DNA of 64,000 nucleotides, from contig CM033394.1 of assembly GCA_019426215.1 (NCBI GenBank), positions 35,834,423 to 35,898,422 of the forward strand, given 5' to 3'. Of this stretch, positions 23,980 to 36,600 are shown piece by piece. Each line of letters begins with the position of its first letter. Position 1 is the first letter of the stretch. Origin of the DNA: Buddleja alternifolia. Taxonomy: Eukaryota; Streptophyta; Magnoliopsida; Lamiales; Scrophulariaceae. The notes under the pieces are model-generated. The model was not told the origin of the DNA and searched no databases. It saw nothing but the letters and a program-made list of their open reading frames with translations. Made by a program: the position numbers and the translations under genes.

Positions 23980-24325
23980 TCATAAATGTGCGAGAGAAAT
24001 AGAAAGATCAACAAAAATGCCAGAAAGCAGAATAGTCAAGCCGAGGAAGTTGATGAGATGGGACTCGTTGCGATTGTGCAGTTGCAAGGAAGTGGCTTTC
24101 TCCATCAGCCCTGTCAGACCTGCACATATGGCCATGTAAAATACGACTCTACCGCCGTTTATGTGCCACGGAACAGCCCTTGCGTGAACTTCGTTGGGAA
24201 CCCCACGTAGCAGAAATAAAATCAACCCATACAACCCCTGCATGTGAAACAAGAGAGAAGAAAAGGAGAGTAGTATATCAAAATGTTTTCAAGTCTTGGT
24301 ACAAATTTTACACACTGTTAGGTAC

Positions 24326-24489
24326 CCGAGCAGATCTTCTATCCCACAATAGTGTACCACAATGATGTCAAATCATTGTGGGATTGACAAATATCCATTT
24401 ATTTTGAATTGTTATTGGCAGTTTTTTTTTAATGTACAATCAATCCCACAATGATGTGACACCATTGTGGGATAAAAGATCCGCTTCGG
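24326..24489. mobile_element. hAT-type MITE (164 bp) in intron 3 of CYB561 copy 1
   Basis: The inverted ends are GATCTTCTATCCCACAAT on the left and ATTGTGGGATAAAAGATC on the right, with extra inner CCCACAAT repeats. An exact 8-bp duplication TTAGGTAC (24318-24325 and 24490-24497) flanks it. The 8-bp duplication and the size suggest hAT. The copy-2 intron lacks it, so it arrived after the gene duplication. Confidence 0.85.
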
Positions 24490-24497
24490 TTAGGTAC

Positions 24498-25523
24498 AAG
24501 GGTTTCGAGAGGTTGTTTGCTGCCGAGGGAAATATTGAAGCGACGAAAATTGAAGAAAAATCTCGTATACTTCGAAGAAAACTCAGTTTTTTTGGCAAAA
24601 AGATGATGGAAAAAAGCGTGAGAAAAATATTTTTTGCCCTCCATACAAGATTTTTTATTTCACTTGCGTATTGTATCTTCTATTGCAAGATCACAACTAG
24701 TTTCTTATTCATCCATTAAAACATTCTATGAATCAGATATGTATTACTTGTTCGTGCTTTACAATAGAAGATGCAAAAGAAAACTTCCGTATTATTTTTG
24801 CTGAACATAAAAGAAGGAACAATTACTTTAAAGAAAACCCTTAAAGTTAATTTTTCTATCCAACAAACTCATCATAATATTTTCCTCCAAAATACATCCC
24901 ACCAACTTTTAATTCAAAAAAGCCAAAAATTAAAGGGTAATAATTTTTTTGGACTCAAATCACCCTTGATCTTTTAGATTAGTAAGTAATTAATTGCTTT
25001 ATTCTATAAAGCATTTAAAATTTTTTAAATTGATAACTTGTACTCTTTACTGTACTAATTTATTTTTTTATATATTTATCGTATCTTAAAAAAAATAAAA
25101 TTACCTTTTTAGGTTCACTAACATGTTAAACTTAAACAATACACACGATATTTCATTTAATTTAAAGACTAAAATTTAAATTATTATTGCACAATTTTCA
25201 TCAAATTTAGAAATCAAAAGACTTGTATTAAAAAAAACCAATTGTTTAATTCTTAACCTAAAAATCAAAGGGTAACTTCGTCAAAAGAATAATTATCCTT
25301 AATTTTGGATCTTTTTCCAAATGAGAAATTTGTGAGACAGATGATTTGGATCGAAAACTATTTTCATAAGTTCTTTGGATATAAAAACTTATTTTAGAGT
25401 ATTTTTAGCAGTATTTTAGATGGGTACTTTATTTTTGGTTTTTAGCACTCTTCTTTCATGGCCAAACAACAAAGTCATAGATGGGATCTTATTTAGTTGG
25501 ATAAATTCAATGAAGGAAAATAC
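24498..25523 (-). other. Rest of intron 3 of CYB561 copy 1
   Basis: Very AT-rich sequence. No element or frame with motifs was seen. The intron here is about 1.29 kb, against 178 bp in copy 2, so most of it is later insertion or expansion of unknown origin. Confidence 0.6.
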
Positions 25524-26260
25524 CTGGAAGACGAACAAGGATATTGTGCTAATACCAATCCAAGAATGCAAGCTAGTAAAGCTGGCTATGTTGAGTTTCT
25601 CGTGGAGCTTGATCGAAGCATGAAATCCAACGGTCCCAAGAACGATTGCAACGAAATGAAGGAACGCGCGAACATAATTTTGCACTTTCCTCTCTACTGG
25701 TATAGTATTGTATACCATTATTGCTGCTCATAGTATTCAAATCAGAATGGAGATTGGATATGCTAATCCTCAATTGAGTGAATATTGTTAATAATATGAT
25801 TAATTTAGTTATGACATTCGATTTCATACCTTCAACCATCATAAAAATAAACCCAAACAACATGAGAAAGGGATGAACCTGCAGAAACAAAGAAGAAAAT
25901 AATAACATGCTAGAATATAAGTGTTGTTAATTAGAATATATAGAATTGAATTATTGTGAAATAAATAAACTATTCAAGTTTTAGTAAAAGGAGCTCAAAA
26001 TTAAGTTCCTTTTATACTATGCTAGAATTCAATGGAAAAATAACACACAAATACACATAATAAAATTAGCTACATATGATGGATTGCCAAAAGGGTGTAC
26101 ATTGAAAATACAATAGACATTATGCGAATGAAGTCAAAGCCCTCCCGATAATGTAGTAGCCACACGAGCATAAGCACGATTGCTTTTACACCAAACAAGT
26201 GTGCAAAAGGGTATATCACTTTATTCGATATCTCATCATGTGGGCATCAAGGGAATCCAT

Positions 26261-26735
26261 GATCAAAATTAAATGGAAATGTAAGTTGTTTTTCTGATAA
26301 TATAGAGCTTTTTTTAGCTATACAAAATCCTCCAAGCTTAAAGTTATATAGGACTAATATATAATAATTAGTTAGTAGGAATGAGCTTTCAATAAGTTTA
26401 TTTGTAATTTACTTGAATTGCATATTTCGTATCTCAGGAAACTTTATGCTTCCCAGAAGTTTGTACAGTTACTAGAAATGCTCTTATTTCAGCTTTGATC
26501 AATCCAACTTTTTTTTATACGTGCAAAAATGAATTTTTCTTTATTTGAACGAGTGAGGAAAAGAAAACATTGAAGATAGTAAACGTAATTAGATAATGTT
26601 ATATATAGGTAGTAAACATGAATTATGTCCAACTTACTACTAGAATGGTATCATTGTGAAAAAAAGCAATTAAGTCTATGAAAACACTTTTTTTCCACAA
26701 ATATATGAGAACCAACTTAGTTGTATAGATGTTCG
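26261..26735 (-). other. Duplicated upstream region of CYB561 copy 1
   Basis: This resembles the region upstream of copy 2 (32280-32540). Shared blocks include CCTCCAAG-TTAAAGTTATAT, TTAGTAGGAAT-AGCTTT and TTTCAGCTTTGATCAATC-AACTT, in the same order. The promoter was therefore duplicated with the gene. Confidence 0.7.
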
Positions 26736-27294
26736 TGTTGGGATTTTGTGGAGTCGGATAAAAAAGGGTCAAGAAAAGAGAGCCAAGATAGAGCAGAGAT
26801 GGGTTGGGTAGACCGGGGCTCGCGAAAGAAGTCAACAGGCGAAAAAGTTGAAGCCAAGTTTCTGGTCATGTGGTGCCATGGTGCCACGGCGCCAAGGCAA
26901 AATTCAGCCACTAGATCACAGCGCCGCGGCGCGGACAACTTTTATCTTCACCCATTTTTTACGGGTTTTTTGCGTTTTGGGAGGGTTTTTTGGCATGTTT
27001 TGAGTCCTAATTTGATTGGAATTGTTTACTATTGTGGTAGGAATTGTTCCCTTATTGTTTAGGATTGTTATTCCTTATTTGTTAGGGTTTAGGCTTCTCC
27101 ATTAGTATAAATATGAGAACTTTTTTTGTAATTTATTGATGTACTCAATTTCACTTTAACAAATAAAGATGTGGATCTAGGTTGGCTCGTGAATGTAGGC
27201 AAGTTATGCCGAACCACATTAAATCCTCATGTTAGCTTTCATCTTCATGCTTAGTTTTATTTTTTTTCTTGATTATTTGTTCGTGCTTTGATGC

Positions 27295-28330
27295 AGTATT
27301 ATCTATTATCTGCAGCAAGCTACCAGGTTCCTGGAAGTTGCAAGACCTTCTCCAACGGGTGCAAGTCATGAGCAAATTGATGATCATAAAATTCAGCAAT
27401 ATATATCGGGAAGGTAATGTGGCTGCGGATTGGTTAGCTAATAAAGCGTGTGATGAGAAGAGCTCCACTATTTTCCATAGTTCAGATATTCCTCGGGCGC
27501 TAGCAAGAAGAATCAAATTGGACATTGCTCTTCCAAGTTTTCGATTTCGATGGGATTAAGGTGTTTGGCATGCGAAAACATTTTCCTTTTCTGAAAACAG
27601 GGAGTACTGCTAATTTACTTGGTGTTATTTCTCAAATTTTTCTCATGTGTTTATTCTTTATCATGTGTTTAATCCTATATTTGGGGCTTAATTTGATAGG
27701 TTATGTAGAGAACTCGGACAACTCCGTACAGTGGCTGACAAGGAAGGGAATCATGAATGCATGAAGGTTTTAGAACTAATCAAAATCCTTTATATTAGTT
27801 TGTTTGTTTGTGCAGGTAACAATCATGGAAACAACACATTATGTTGAATTTGTTTGGAAGTCAACCATAAATGGGTCTAAGTGTTTGTAAGACTAGCCTT
27901 TTTAGACATGCACATCGTTGGTTTAGAGATCATTTTGTCGTTCTGCGATTGTAATTTCCTTAGTAAATTTATCTGTTGTCGACACCCACGAGCGGAGCAT
28001 AATGACCTTTGTCATTCTAAACCCTACCTCACCCAAGTGACAGCCCAAGGAGTTGTTCGACACCTGACTCTCCAAACCAACTGGTTAGGGGTGATCGGAA
28101 AAAGCTCGATAAATGGGTCGTGTAGTCGGTTTACTGTTGACATTGCACGGGTTATAGGGCTTAACTCGTGGGATAAAATAACAATAATCTTATTTTGAAG
28201 GATGTAGTTGGCTTGTAAGTTGTCTTATTTGTTGCTTTGATTCTCAAGATAAGGTAGTACCTTGTGCTTTTTGGTTGTAAGTGTTTTATTGAGGTTGAAT
28301 GCAAGTTTGTTTCTTTTAAAAAAAAAAAAA
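27295..28330 (+). mobile_element. LINE 3' fragment with RNase H and poly(A)
   Basis: A frame at 27269-27559 carries the end of a plant LINE-type RNase H domain (SNIYREGNVAADWLANKA), followed by about 770 bp of 3' untranslated sequence and a 13-base A run at 28318-28330. It is 5'-truncated, as usual for target-primed reverse transcription. It interrupts Copia C exactly between LTR and primer site and replaced about a dozen LTR bases. I found no target duplication. Confidence 0.8.
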
Positions 28331-28349
28331 CAACTGGTATCAAGGCCAT

Positions 28350-29554
28350 ATGTTTGTAGATTTAAGAAACGTCTTAAATTTAGATCTATGGGAAAGCATT
28401 TTTGGTTAAGCACGGATTTCATTATGGGAAAGATGGTAGGAGATGGAAGAAATAATCAAGCTTGACAGTTTTGTTGCAAGTAACACGAATTGAGGTCATG
28501 GTGAAGCCAAAGAAGATAATAGAGGAGGATGAGATCAGTCAGATCACCAACCAGAAAAGAGTAATCCCGTTGAACGTTAATGAAAAAACATTGAAAAAGC
28601 ATGGTGCCAGCAGATAGGCAGATCAGCAGTAGATTTGTGTTGTCAGGTGGACAAACACAAAGCTAGTGGGAGTAATTGCGATATCGTGTGGTAGATCTGT
28701 AGAGCCAGGGTCAAGTGGATAGACTCACGTTGCCGAGAGGGCAAAAGAATGCATATCCAGAGATCGAGGGGACAGAGTTACGGTGCCAAGAAAGCAAATC
28801 CACATAGCTAGAGGCGAGATGGCAAAAGACGCATAAGCCATGAGACCGAGGGGCAGGGTTGTGGAGGCAGATTCACGTAGAGAGAACCATGAAGGCACAA
28901 AACGAAGCCACGAGGGTTTACCGTGGAGCCAGAAGTCATGTTGGCTGAATGCAAAGCCAGTTAGGCAATTTTGCGAGTCAGGGTCTGTTGACGGATGGAT
29001 CGGACATAGCTTGTGCGGTGAAAGCATTAAGGAGATATGTGGGGGATTCGAGTTGCCATTGAGAAACTAAAGTATCGGCGAATGGATCAGACATATCTCA
29101 TGTAGTGGACAGAGAGCAAATATGTGGGAAGATCCGAGATAGCCAATGGAAAGTCCTTGGTACAAAGATGTCAGCGAGACAGGTTGACCAAGGCGGCTAT
29201 CCTCCAATGAGGAGAATGAAATTGCGAGCAATGAAAGTTGCGGGGGTGTGAGACAGGAGTAACCAATATCGGAAGGTCAGTTGGACCAAGAAGGATATGC
29301 TATGATCTTCAGGAGTTGACTGATGACCAAAAGAATAGAATAGTGGCGAGGGTTCAAAGAGGATGTTCTCAGTGAAGGTTCGTCAAGTAGGAGCACTTGG
29401 GATGGATGAATTGACGAGGCATGTTGATGTCGCGAGTTTTTTTTTTCTCCATTGGGTTTGGGGATGTGCCAACTAGATTAAGGTTCACTTAGGAAAAGTA
29501 AAGTGGTGGTTCAAGTTGTGTTCATGTTTTTTAATCAATCTCTAAGTGGGAGAT
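28350..29554 (+). other. Non-coding internal domain of Copia C
   Basis: About 1.2 kb, purine-rich, with many GCCAAG/GAGCC-like motifs and only short unrelated frames. No RT, integrase, protease or zinc knuckle was found. It ends in the polypurine tract. It is the passenger domain of a non-autonomous element. Confidence 0.7.
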
Positions 29555-30131
29555 TGTTGGGAGTTTGTGGTGTCGGATCAAATTGGGTCAAGAAAAGAGA
29601 GCCAAGGTAGAGTTGAGATGGCTCGGGTAGACCTAGGGTCGCAAAATAAGTTAAAAGGCGAAAAAATTGAAGCCAAGTTTCTGGTCATGTGGCGCCATGG
29701 CACGGATTTGGCGCCACAAAGCCAAGGCAAAATTCGGCCACTGGAGATGTGGCACTGTGGCACAGATAGCTTTTTTCTTCACCCATTTTTTACGGGCTTT
29801 TCGCGTTTTGGGAGATTTTTTTAGCATGTTTTGAGTCCTAATTTGATTGGAATTGTTCCTATTATGATAGTAATTATTCCTAGTTTTTTAGGATTGTTAT
29901 TCCTTATTTGTTAGGGTTCAGACTTCTCTACTAGTATAAACATGAGAACTCTTCTTGTAATTTATTGATGTACTCAGTTTCACTTTAAAAAATAAAGATG
30001 TAGATCTAGGTGAGCTCATGAATGTAGGCAAGTTATGCAGAACCACGTTAAATCCTCGTGTTATATTTCACCTTCAGGTTTTATTTTTTTCTTGATTATT
30101 TCGTCGTGTTCTGGTGCTACCATCCCTAACA

Positions 30132-31142
30132 ATACGTGTATAATTCTTTCCAATTAGATAATGAGAAAAAATAACTAATACGAGCTCCTAGCCAAAGAAT
30201 AAAATATTGCTCCACTTATAAGTGACCATAATTGTATGAAATTTTAATTTCTTTGTTTTTGCATATGCTATATTTCATTGGAACATTAAACAATACGTAT
30301 CCAAGGGAAAGAAAACTTGGTGAGAATTTGACCAAGTAATAAGAGTATAATGTGAAAACAGGTTGAATTAAAAGGCTTATGGTCTATTATATCGAAATAA
30401 AAAAAAAACACAAGAAAAGATGAGTAAGAGCTTGGGACGAAGTCTTTGCTAATTAAGAATTGTTAATTTCTTAAAGGAAGTATTAACTTCCAAATATGTG
30501 ATTAAACTCAATATAATAATTGATCATCAAGCATTTTCGAACATTGATAACTCCATCTTCTTTCTTCGGGGCAAGAGATTTAACTAATTTAAAGTTTTTC
30601 AAATTTACATCTTCAAGTCCAAACCAAAAATGGAAGAAGAGATTGAATAACACGAAGAAAAGAAAAGGACAGGAAATAAGTGAGACAAATTCGTGGAAAT
30701 GCTTTCATGAACTTGATCTCTACGAATGTAAGTGCACTTGCGATTGACCTCCATCATTTAAAACGGTTTTGTTCTCATACTTCCATAGGAATTCATTTCG
30801 CATATATAGGTAAATCCAATCTGATATACTCCTGTATTATGTGTTTGCGTGATGTATATTATGCAACATCTTATATATGTCACGTTGTCTATTGTCAATG
30901 TTTCATACAAAAATGATATCTATTGATACTATCTTCGCTAAGCAAACATCAATGATCTTTTATTAGTGGAAAAACAATTTTACTTACATAGTTTCAAATA
31001 TGAATACAAACTCTCATATTAAACACAAAAGCAACTCCAGACAACCAAGTATCATGCACACTTCCAAATCGGCTACACACGTTTTGCCAAAAGCATTCTC
31101 TTGAACACTTTAATTACAACACACCAAATAGCCGAAAAAGTT
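30132..31142. other. Intergenic, 3' of CYB561 copy 2
   Basis: AT-rich sequence. Frames at 30520 and 30680 lack motifs. The last 100 bp resemble the downstream flank of copy 1. Nothing else was recognised. Confidence 0.6.
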
Positions 31143-31805
31143 TTATATGTAACGTGCAAGAGAAATAGAAAGATCAACAAAAACGCCGAAAAGCAAAATA
31201 GCTAATCCAAGGACGTTGATGAGACGACTCTCGTGATTATTCTGCAACCTCAAGATAATGGCTTTCTGCATCAACCCGGTCAAGGCAGCACATATGGCCA
31301 TGAACAAGAGCGCTCGACCCCCACTTATATGCCATGGAGCTGCCCTCGCCCGAGTATCTCTAGAAGCCCCGGGTAACAAAAATGCACTCAACCCTAACAA
31401 CCACTGCATGAAAAACAAGAAACAGAAAAGAAAAGGTTATAAGATCAAAAGGTTTGAATTACTGGGCCAAAAATATGATTAACTAGTCCAAATACTTCAG
31501 CAAGCACACGTGCGCGCTCGCGCACACACAAAGATTATGACTACAAATAGCATTTATGAAAAAGAAGTGAGTGAAATGTACCTGTAAACAGAACAAGGAG
31601 AAGGTACCAATACCGATCCAAGAATGCAAGCTATACATATCGGTTATGTTGAGTTTATCGTGGAACTTGAAGGCAGCATGTAATCCAACGATCCCAAGAA
31701 CTATTGCAACTAAATGAAGGAACATATGTATAAATTTCTGCACTTTCCTATCTGCCCCTACTGTCTTGTACGCCATCATTGCTGCTCACAAACATTCAAA
31801 TGAAA

Positions 31806-31845
<40 letters not shown>

Positions 31846-32258
31846 TTCCTCAACTCAATAAATAATACTAATATACAAATTTATAATTTAACTATTTTGA
31901 TTGATTTCATACCTTCACCCGCCACAAAAATAAACCCAAAGAACATGAGAAACGGGTGAACCTGAAAAACAAAGAACAAAATAATATAGTAACAACTCAA
32001 TGGAGATCATAAACAAAATAATTTCTTTATAGGATCAAAATAAAATATTTTTTTATCTATATATATCTTGAAATTGCGAAAGTGTAATACATTGAAAATG
32101 CGATTGGGATTATCTGAATCAAGATCGATGCCTTCCCGATAATGCAGTAACCACACGAGTAGAAGCACGACTGCTAGTACACCAAAAAAGTGTGCAACGA
32201 TAGTGACAAGTGAGGCTGGCCTTCGATATCTGGTCCTGTGAGCCTCAAGGGGATCCAT
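31143..32258 (-). CDS. CYB561: Cytochrome b561 (transmembrane ascorbate ferrireductase), copy 2
   Basis: Four exons are at 32258-32091, 31961-31913, 31781-31582 and 31403-31143. All boundaries are GT..AG and in phase, giving 225 aa, the usual size for the family. It starts [14 protein letters not shown]. The six-helix fold carries four conserved haem-ligand histidines: [31 protein letters not shown] and APWHISGG. The family passes electrons from cytosolic ascorbate through two b haems to monodehydroascorbate or ferric iron across the tonoplast or another endomembrane. The start at the second Met of the open frame matches copy 1 and the family's short N-terminus. Together with OBE3 it appears to form an old syntenic pair. 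The frame is undamaged, so this is likely the working copy. Confidence 0.92.
31811..31842. repeat. (TA)16 microsatellite in intron 2 of CYB561 copy 2
   Basis: A pure TA run of 32 bases in the intron between exons 2 and 3. It is expected to vary in length between individuals. Confidence 0.95.
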
Positions 32259-33664
32259 ATTCAAAATTAAATTACACAAAATATAATTTAATCTTTATTA
32301 TAAATGTGTGCTAGCAGCTAAAGAGGTTTAATTTATACACAATTCCTCCAAGTTTAAAGTTATATATATAGTAGTACATAGCAATTAAATTAGTAGGAAT
32401 TAGCTTTTGTTAAGTTGCTTGTATTGTTGGTTTGGCATATTTTGCGACTGAGGAGACTTTATATTTTAGCAAGGGATATAGAAAAGGGATTATTGGTAGT
32501 ACATTATAGATGTTTTAGCTTTGATCAATCAAACTTCTTTGTTGATCCCTAAATAAATGACTTTTTCTTTATCTGAAAAAGTGGATATCGAATAATTGAT
32601 GTTATATATAGGTTTTAAGCATAAAGATGTCAAACTCACAACTGGAAAGGAATCACTATGAGACAAGCAAGTGTTTGATGTAGGCTTGTTAAAACGGAAC
32701 ACTAAATATATTCACTTCACAAAATATACGAAAATAAATCTAGTCATATAAATATAAATATAACTATACATATATATATATATATATAAAATAATAACAA
32801 TTCTTTTCGGTAAATGATAATGTGTTTTACTTTTAGATATATGTACATCGCACTTATACTTTTAATCCGTTGAATAGATATCAAGCTTCTGCGGGTTGAT
32901 TAGATTCCAAATTTGAGCATTTTGCAGGTAAGGGAAAAAAGACTAGCATATGTAGACAAGAAAGGATTAAAAAAACAAATTAAGCTACTCGAGATCAATA
33001 GTTAAAAATTCGTCTGAACTCGATAACCTTTTAGATATATGTACATCACACTCATACTTTTAATCCGTTGAATAGATATCAAGCTTCTGCAGGTTGATTA
33101 GATTCCAAATTTGAGAATTTTGCGGGTAAGGGAAAAAAGACTAGCATATGTAGACAAGAAAGGATTAAAAATACAAATTAAGCTATTCGAGATCGATAGT
33201 TAAAAATTCATCTGAACTCAATTTGTTTAAAATAACAAATAACTTAAGACATGTTTTTATGTTGTATAAGATTTGAAACAAACGATAGAAATGCATAAAT
33301 ATTGAAAACAAGAAAAGATGGCGAGCAAGTGAAAGAACAAAGACTTTCTGGTCCGCTTGAAATCATATAAAGCTTGATTTTTAAAAATTCAAGTCGAACT
33401 TACAAGCTTTGAGGAAGTTCTAGTCAAATGGCAACTAAGATGCACGGAAACTACAAATATACACATCATATTGGTCGATTCTATAATTATGATGTGCATC
33501 AACTAATCTTGTTAGTGAATTTTTTGTCTTGTATATACCCAATATGATTTACAACAGAAATTTTTTGCTTATCAACTTTGCTAAACTATCAAATAAGCAC
33601 TCTAAATGAAACAAGTTCTTAAATTATCTTTGCAGACGTAATTCTACTTCGTACAACCACGAAT
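32259..33664. other. Intergenic: CYB561 promoter and MED27 3' flank
   Basis: The right part of the CYB561 promoter is shared with copy 1. A TATATA microsatellite lies at about 32770-32788. A 198-bp tandem duplication fills 32831-33224 and is listed separately. The remainder is AT-rich with nothing recognised. Confidence 0.6.
32831..33224. repeat. Tandem duplication, 2 x 198 bp
   Basis: Two adjacent copies start at 32831 and 33029 (TTTTAGATATATGTACATC...). They contain AATCCGTTGAATAGATATCA and GACTAGCATATGTAGACAAG and differ at about ten positions. No coding content. It probably arose by slippage or unequal crossing-over. Confidence 0.9.
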
Positions 33665-36600
33665 CTAGGCTTCCTCCGAAAAGCAGCTTATGTGAAACGC
33701 CCGAATAGGATCTGTACTGCAAGTCTCTGCAGAGGTCTTGGACGAATATCTACCAGCACTGAAGTAACGGAAAGGGCGTTTTACGGGAGGCAATATCAAT
33801 CCTGACTGTTTATCCATTGACAAAAGCTTGTCACATTTGCTGCACACATAAAATCTTGATAATTAGTTTAGATGAGGCAACAATACCATACCAGACCAGT
33901 TAAGAACTAAATTTAAACAAAAATATTTCTTAAAAAAGAAGATGAAAAGTTACCTGCAAACTTTAGAGAACAATGTTTGATAACTGCAGACCCAGTGCTG
34001 CAACAACAGGTAGGAAATTATTATAACCTGATGTTTTTGTTTATCTAAATTGAAATCAACAGTCTATGAGTTTTCGGGTAATACCAGCAGGGAATGTAAT
34101 GATGTTTCGGAATCGGCACAAATAAAGTACTGCAGAGCCATAGAAGCATGTTCCTGCAAAGGTCCATTTTGTGAGCGGATGAAATTACATATTCAAAGGC
34201 TCAGATGGGTGTTCTTTTACTCTTTTTTCCTCTGGGGGGTAGGGGGGAGGGAGGTAGTCCAATAAAATCAGTGATCAGTCTTACCGAGACATGCCTAAAT
34301 ACATGGTATGTTGAAAAACCCCGTGAATGTAAGTGGCTGCCACCCTTCAAAAGGAATTAAAAGTAAACATGAGCTGCAACTTAAAACTTGATAGTGTACA
34401 AATAGAGCAACTTTAAGTCTATAGAATTTTGTAAGTAGACAAAAAACTATCTGCTCAAGTAGTTGGGAAGTTGCCAGATCTAATATAAAATCAATATGAA
34501 GCAAAAGTTAAGAAAACACACAAGCATAGCCATTCATTATACCAAAATTATGTTGCATGAGAAAATTGGCCTTTCCAGCTCAATTTTTGTTTATTAAACT
34601 TTCACATTGCATTTCGAATGCAAAGATTTCAATTTGGAGTTACTTGAAATGCTCCATATTATGTGAATTTAAAAATTCACCATAATGATTGAAAAAAGAG
34701 TTCAAAATGTGTTCAAAAGATTTGAAATTACCCAGATGGGCTCGATGAATTTGTTGTTATGGGTTTGAAATCCTCATCTCCAAATCATACAATCCAAATG
34801 TAACCTCAAAACAATTCAAAATCCTAGCACAAGAGAACTGTTATCTTTTCATTATGCATGCCAGAGAAGGAACCTCTTTGATGGACAAGAAGAAATTAAA
34901 GCATTATCAATGATATTTCACTGACCACCGAGTGGAAAACAGCTTACAATCATATCATCAAGGATTAAAAGAAACAGGAGATAAAGCACATTGAATTAAA
35001 TAAGAAACTAAATCACCTCATCAGGCGAAAAGAACGCCACTGCATCAGGATCCATGGATCCAGCTGTATGTAATGATACTACAGCTCTAAAAACAGAAGG
35101 AAGAAGTAACTCAATTACAGCAGCTTTATCTGCAGCATGCATGCTTAATGAACCTTGTCTCCATTTACTTGTGCTTGGGAAGCTGTGATTTTTTGGTGAC
35201 TCACGGGAGCTTTCATTTGCAGCAGAGGGCAATGATGATGCCCGCTTTAACCAATCCAACCGCTGGTAAGTGAATGCTTGAAGATTGGGAATTTCTCTCT
35301 CTAGATGTGACAAGATATCAGCTAATGTTCTCTGATCAACAAGCTCTTCTTGAGATATTGGCAGGGGGCTGCAATGTTTCTTTGTACCTGGTTCTAAAGC
35401 AGAATCATCGCCAATTTGGGGGAAGAATCGCTTTTTTTGATCTGTAAATGCCTTAAGAGCCAATCTGCAAAATGTGAAACCAGAAAAATGCCACCACATA
35501 AGAATGTAGATATACACACACACCTATAGATAAGAGTGAGAAAGGCAAAATAAATCGTTTCTACAAAAACAAAATGATTGTATTTGGTTTTTACTAATTG
35601 CGAATCATCTAAATCAGGAAAAAAATTGAGCAATCTCAGAGCAAAGATTATATGAACCAGCCATTAACCAGCAATTAAAACATCAACATCAGAACAGGCT
35701 AATTATTCTCAGTCTTTGCTGACATAATTTGAAAAGATTCTATGAACCAGCCATTAACCAGCAATTTAAAACATCAACAAAAGAACAGGTTAAAGCTAGC
35801 AGTATTTGCAGATATAATCTAGAATAACTGAAATCAATGGAGTGCCTTTTACATCCCCATAAACCCCAAGCTTGTGCAAATCAATTGAAATTTGTAATGT
35901 TTGTGCTAAAAAAATTACTGCAAAACAGCACCGTCCCCTGTCAGCGCGCCAGGCATGCAGCAATCCCTTTTCACTTTCTTTGCACTTACCAGAGCAACCA
36001 GTGTTAACTAGAACCCGACATGGTTTCTCACTAGATCAAAAAGACCAGCTATAACGTCCCCTTCTTTTCAGTACCTCCATTTAATGTGCATCACAAGTTA
36101 CAAACTCTTTGTAAATTAATATGGTACATTTCTAATATGTGATGTATTACTCTTGCAGTGTCAGATATTATCCCTGCTTAATGCTCCGTAGGAAGCTCAG
36201 ATCTACATTTCGATCCAAAAATCTACACAATTTTAACCGCATAATGAATGCCCCAGTTGTCTAGGCATGTCAAATGTTATTCTATTCTTTGGAATCTTGA
36301 GCTCGTGAATAGCTTAGCGAACTTTTATAGAATTTACCTGGTCCTGTCAACAGCAGATGCACCAGCCTGGCCAGCAAGTTGTCGCTTCCATGCATAAGCA
36401 ACAACAGCACCATCTGGACAAACCAGAGGCATGTGGAGGCCCCAAGAATTGCTTCGTGAACGGAGAGCATCGGTTAGAACACCAGATTCCTCCAGCTGCC
36501 TTCCTAACAAATATAAAAGCATATTACAATGATGTCCCACTATCCTTTTCGTAATCTCACTCCTTTTTGACTAAAAATGTGGAAAATTATTCATGCTTAT

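Larger units (their letters stand above)
23980..26260 (-). pseudogene. Cytochrome b561, copy 1 (exon 1 frameshifted)
   Basis: Four exons on the minus strand are at 26260-26101, 25878-25830, 25723-25524 and 24237-23980, with the same boundaries and phases as copy 2. Exons 2-4 are intact and keep the haem histidines ([33 protein letters not shown]). Exon 1 is 160 nt against 168 in copy 2. Seven bases are lost after MRYR-K, giving an immediate TGA, and one more base is lost after YREGFD. The residues between ([24 protein letters not shown]) still match copy 2 in a shifted frame. The only full-length route is broken, so I call a pseudogene. A shorter product from a later start would lack the first membrane helix. 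A hAT MITE sits in intron 3. Confidence 0.85.
26736..30131 (+). mobile_element. Non-autonomous Copia element (Copia C) between the CYB561 copies
   Basis: The 5' LTR is 26736-27294 and truncated at its 3' edge. The 3' LTR is 29555-30131 (TGTTGGGAG to CCATCCCTAACA). A primer site ACTGGTATCAAGGCC (tRNA-iMet type, about 28333) and a polypurine tract AAGTGGGAGAT precede the 3' LTR. The internal region from 28350 to 29545 has no gag or pol motif. A LINE 3' fragment sits at the junction of 5' LTR and primer site. The 5-bp flanks GTTCG and ATACG match at only 3 of 5 positions. LTRs of the same family occur alone at 43137 and, more distantly, in the array at 53328. Confidence 0.85.

Noticed and set aside
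26731..30136. Target duplication for Copia C (GTTCG/ATACG)
   Set aside because: Only 3 of 5 bases match; I do not claim a TSD.
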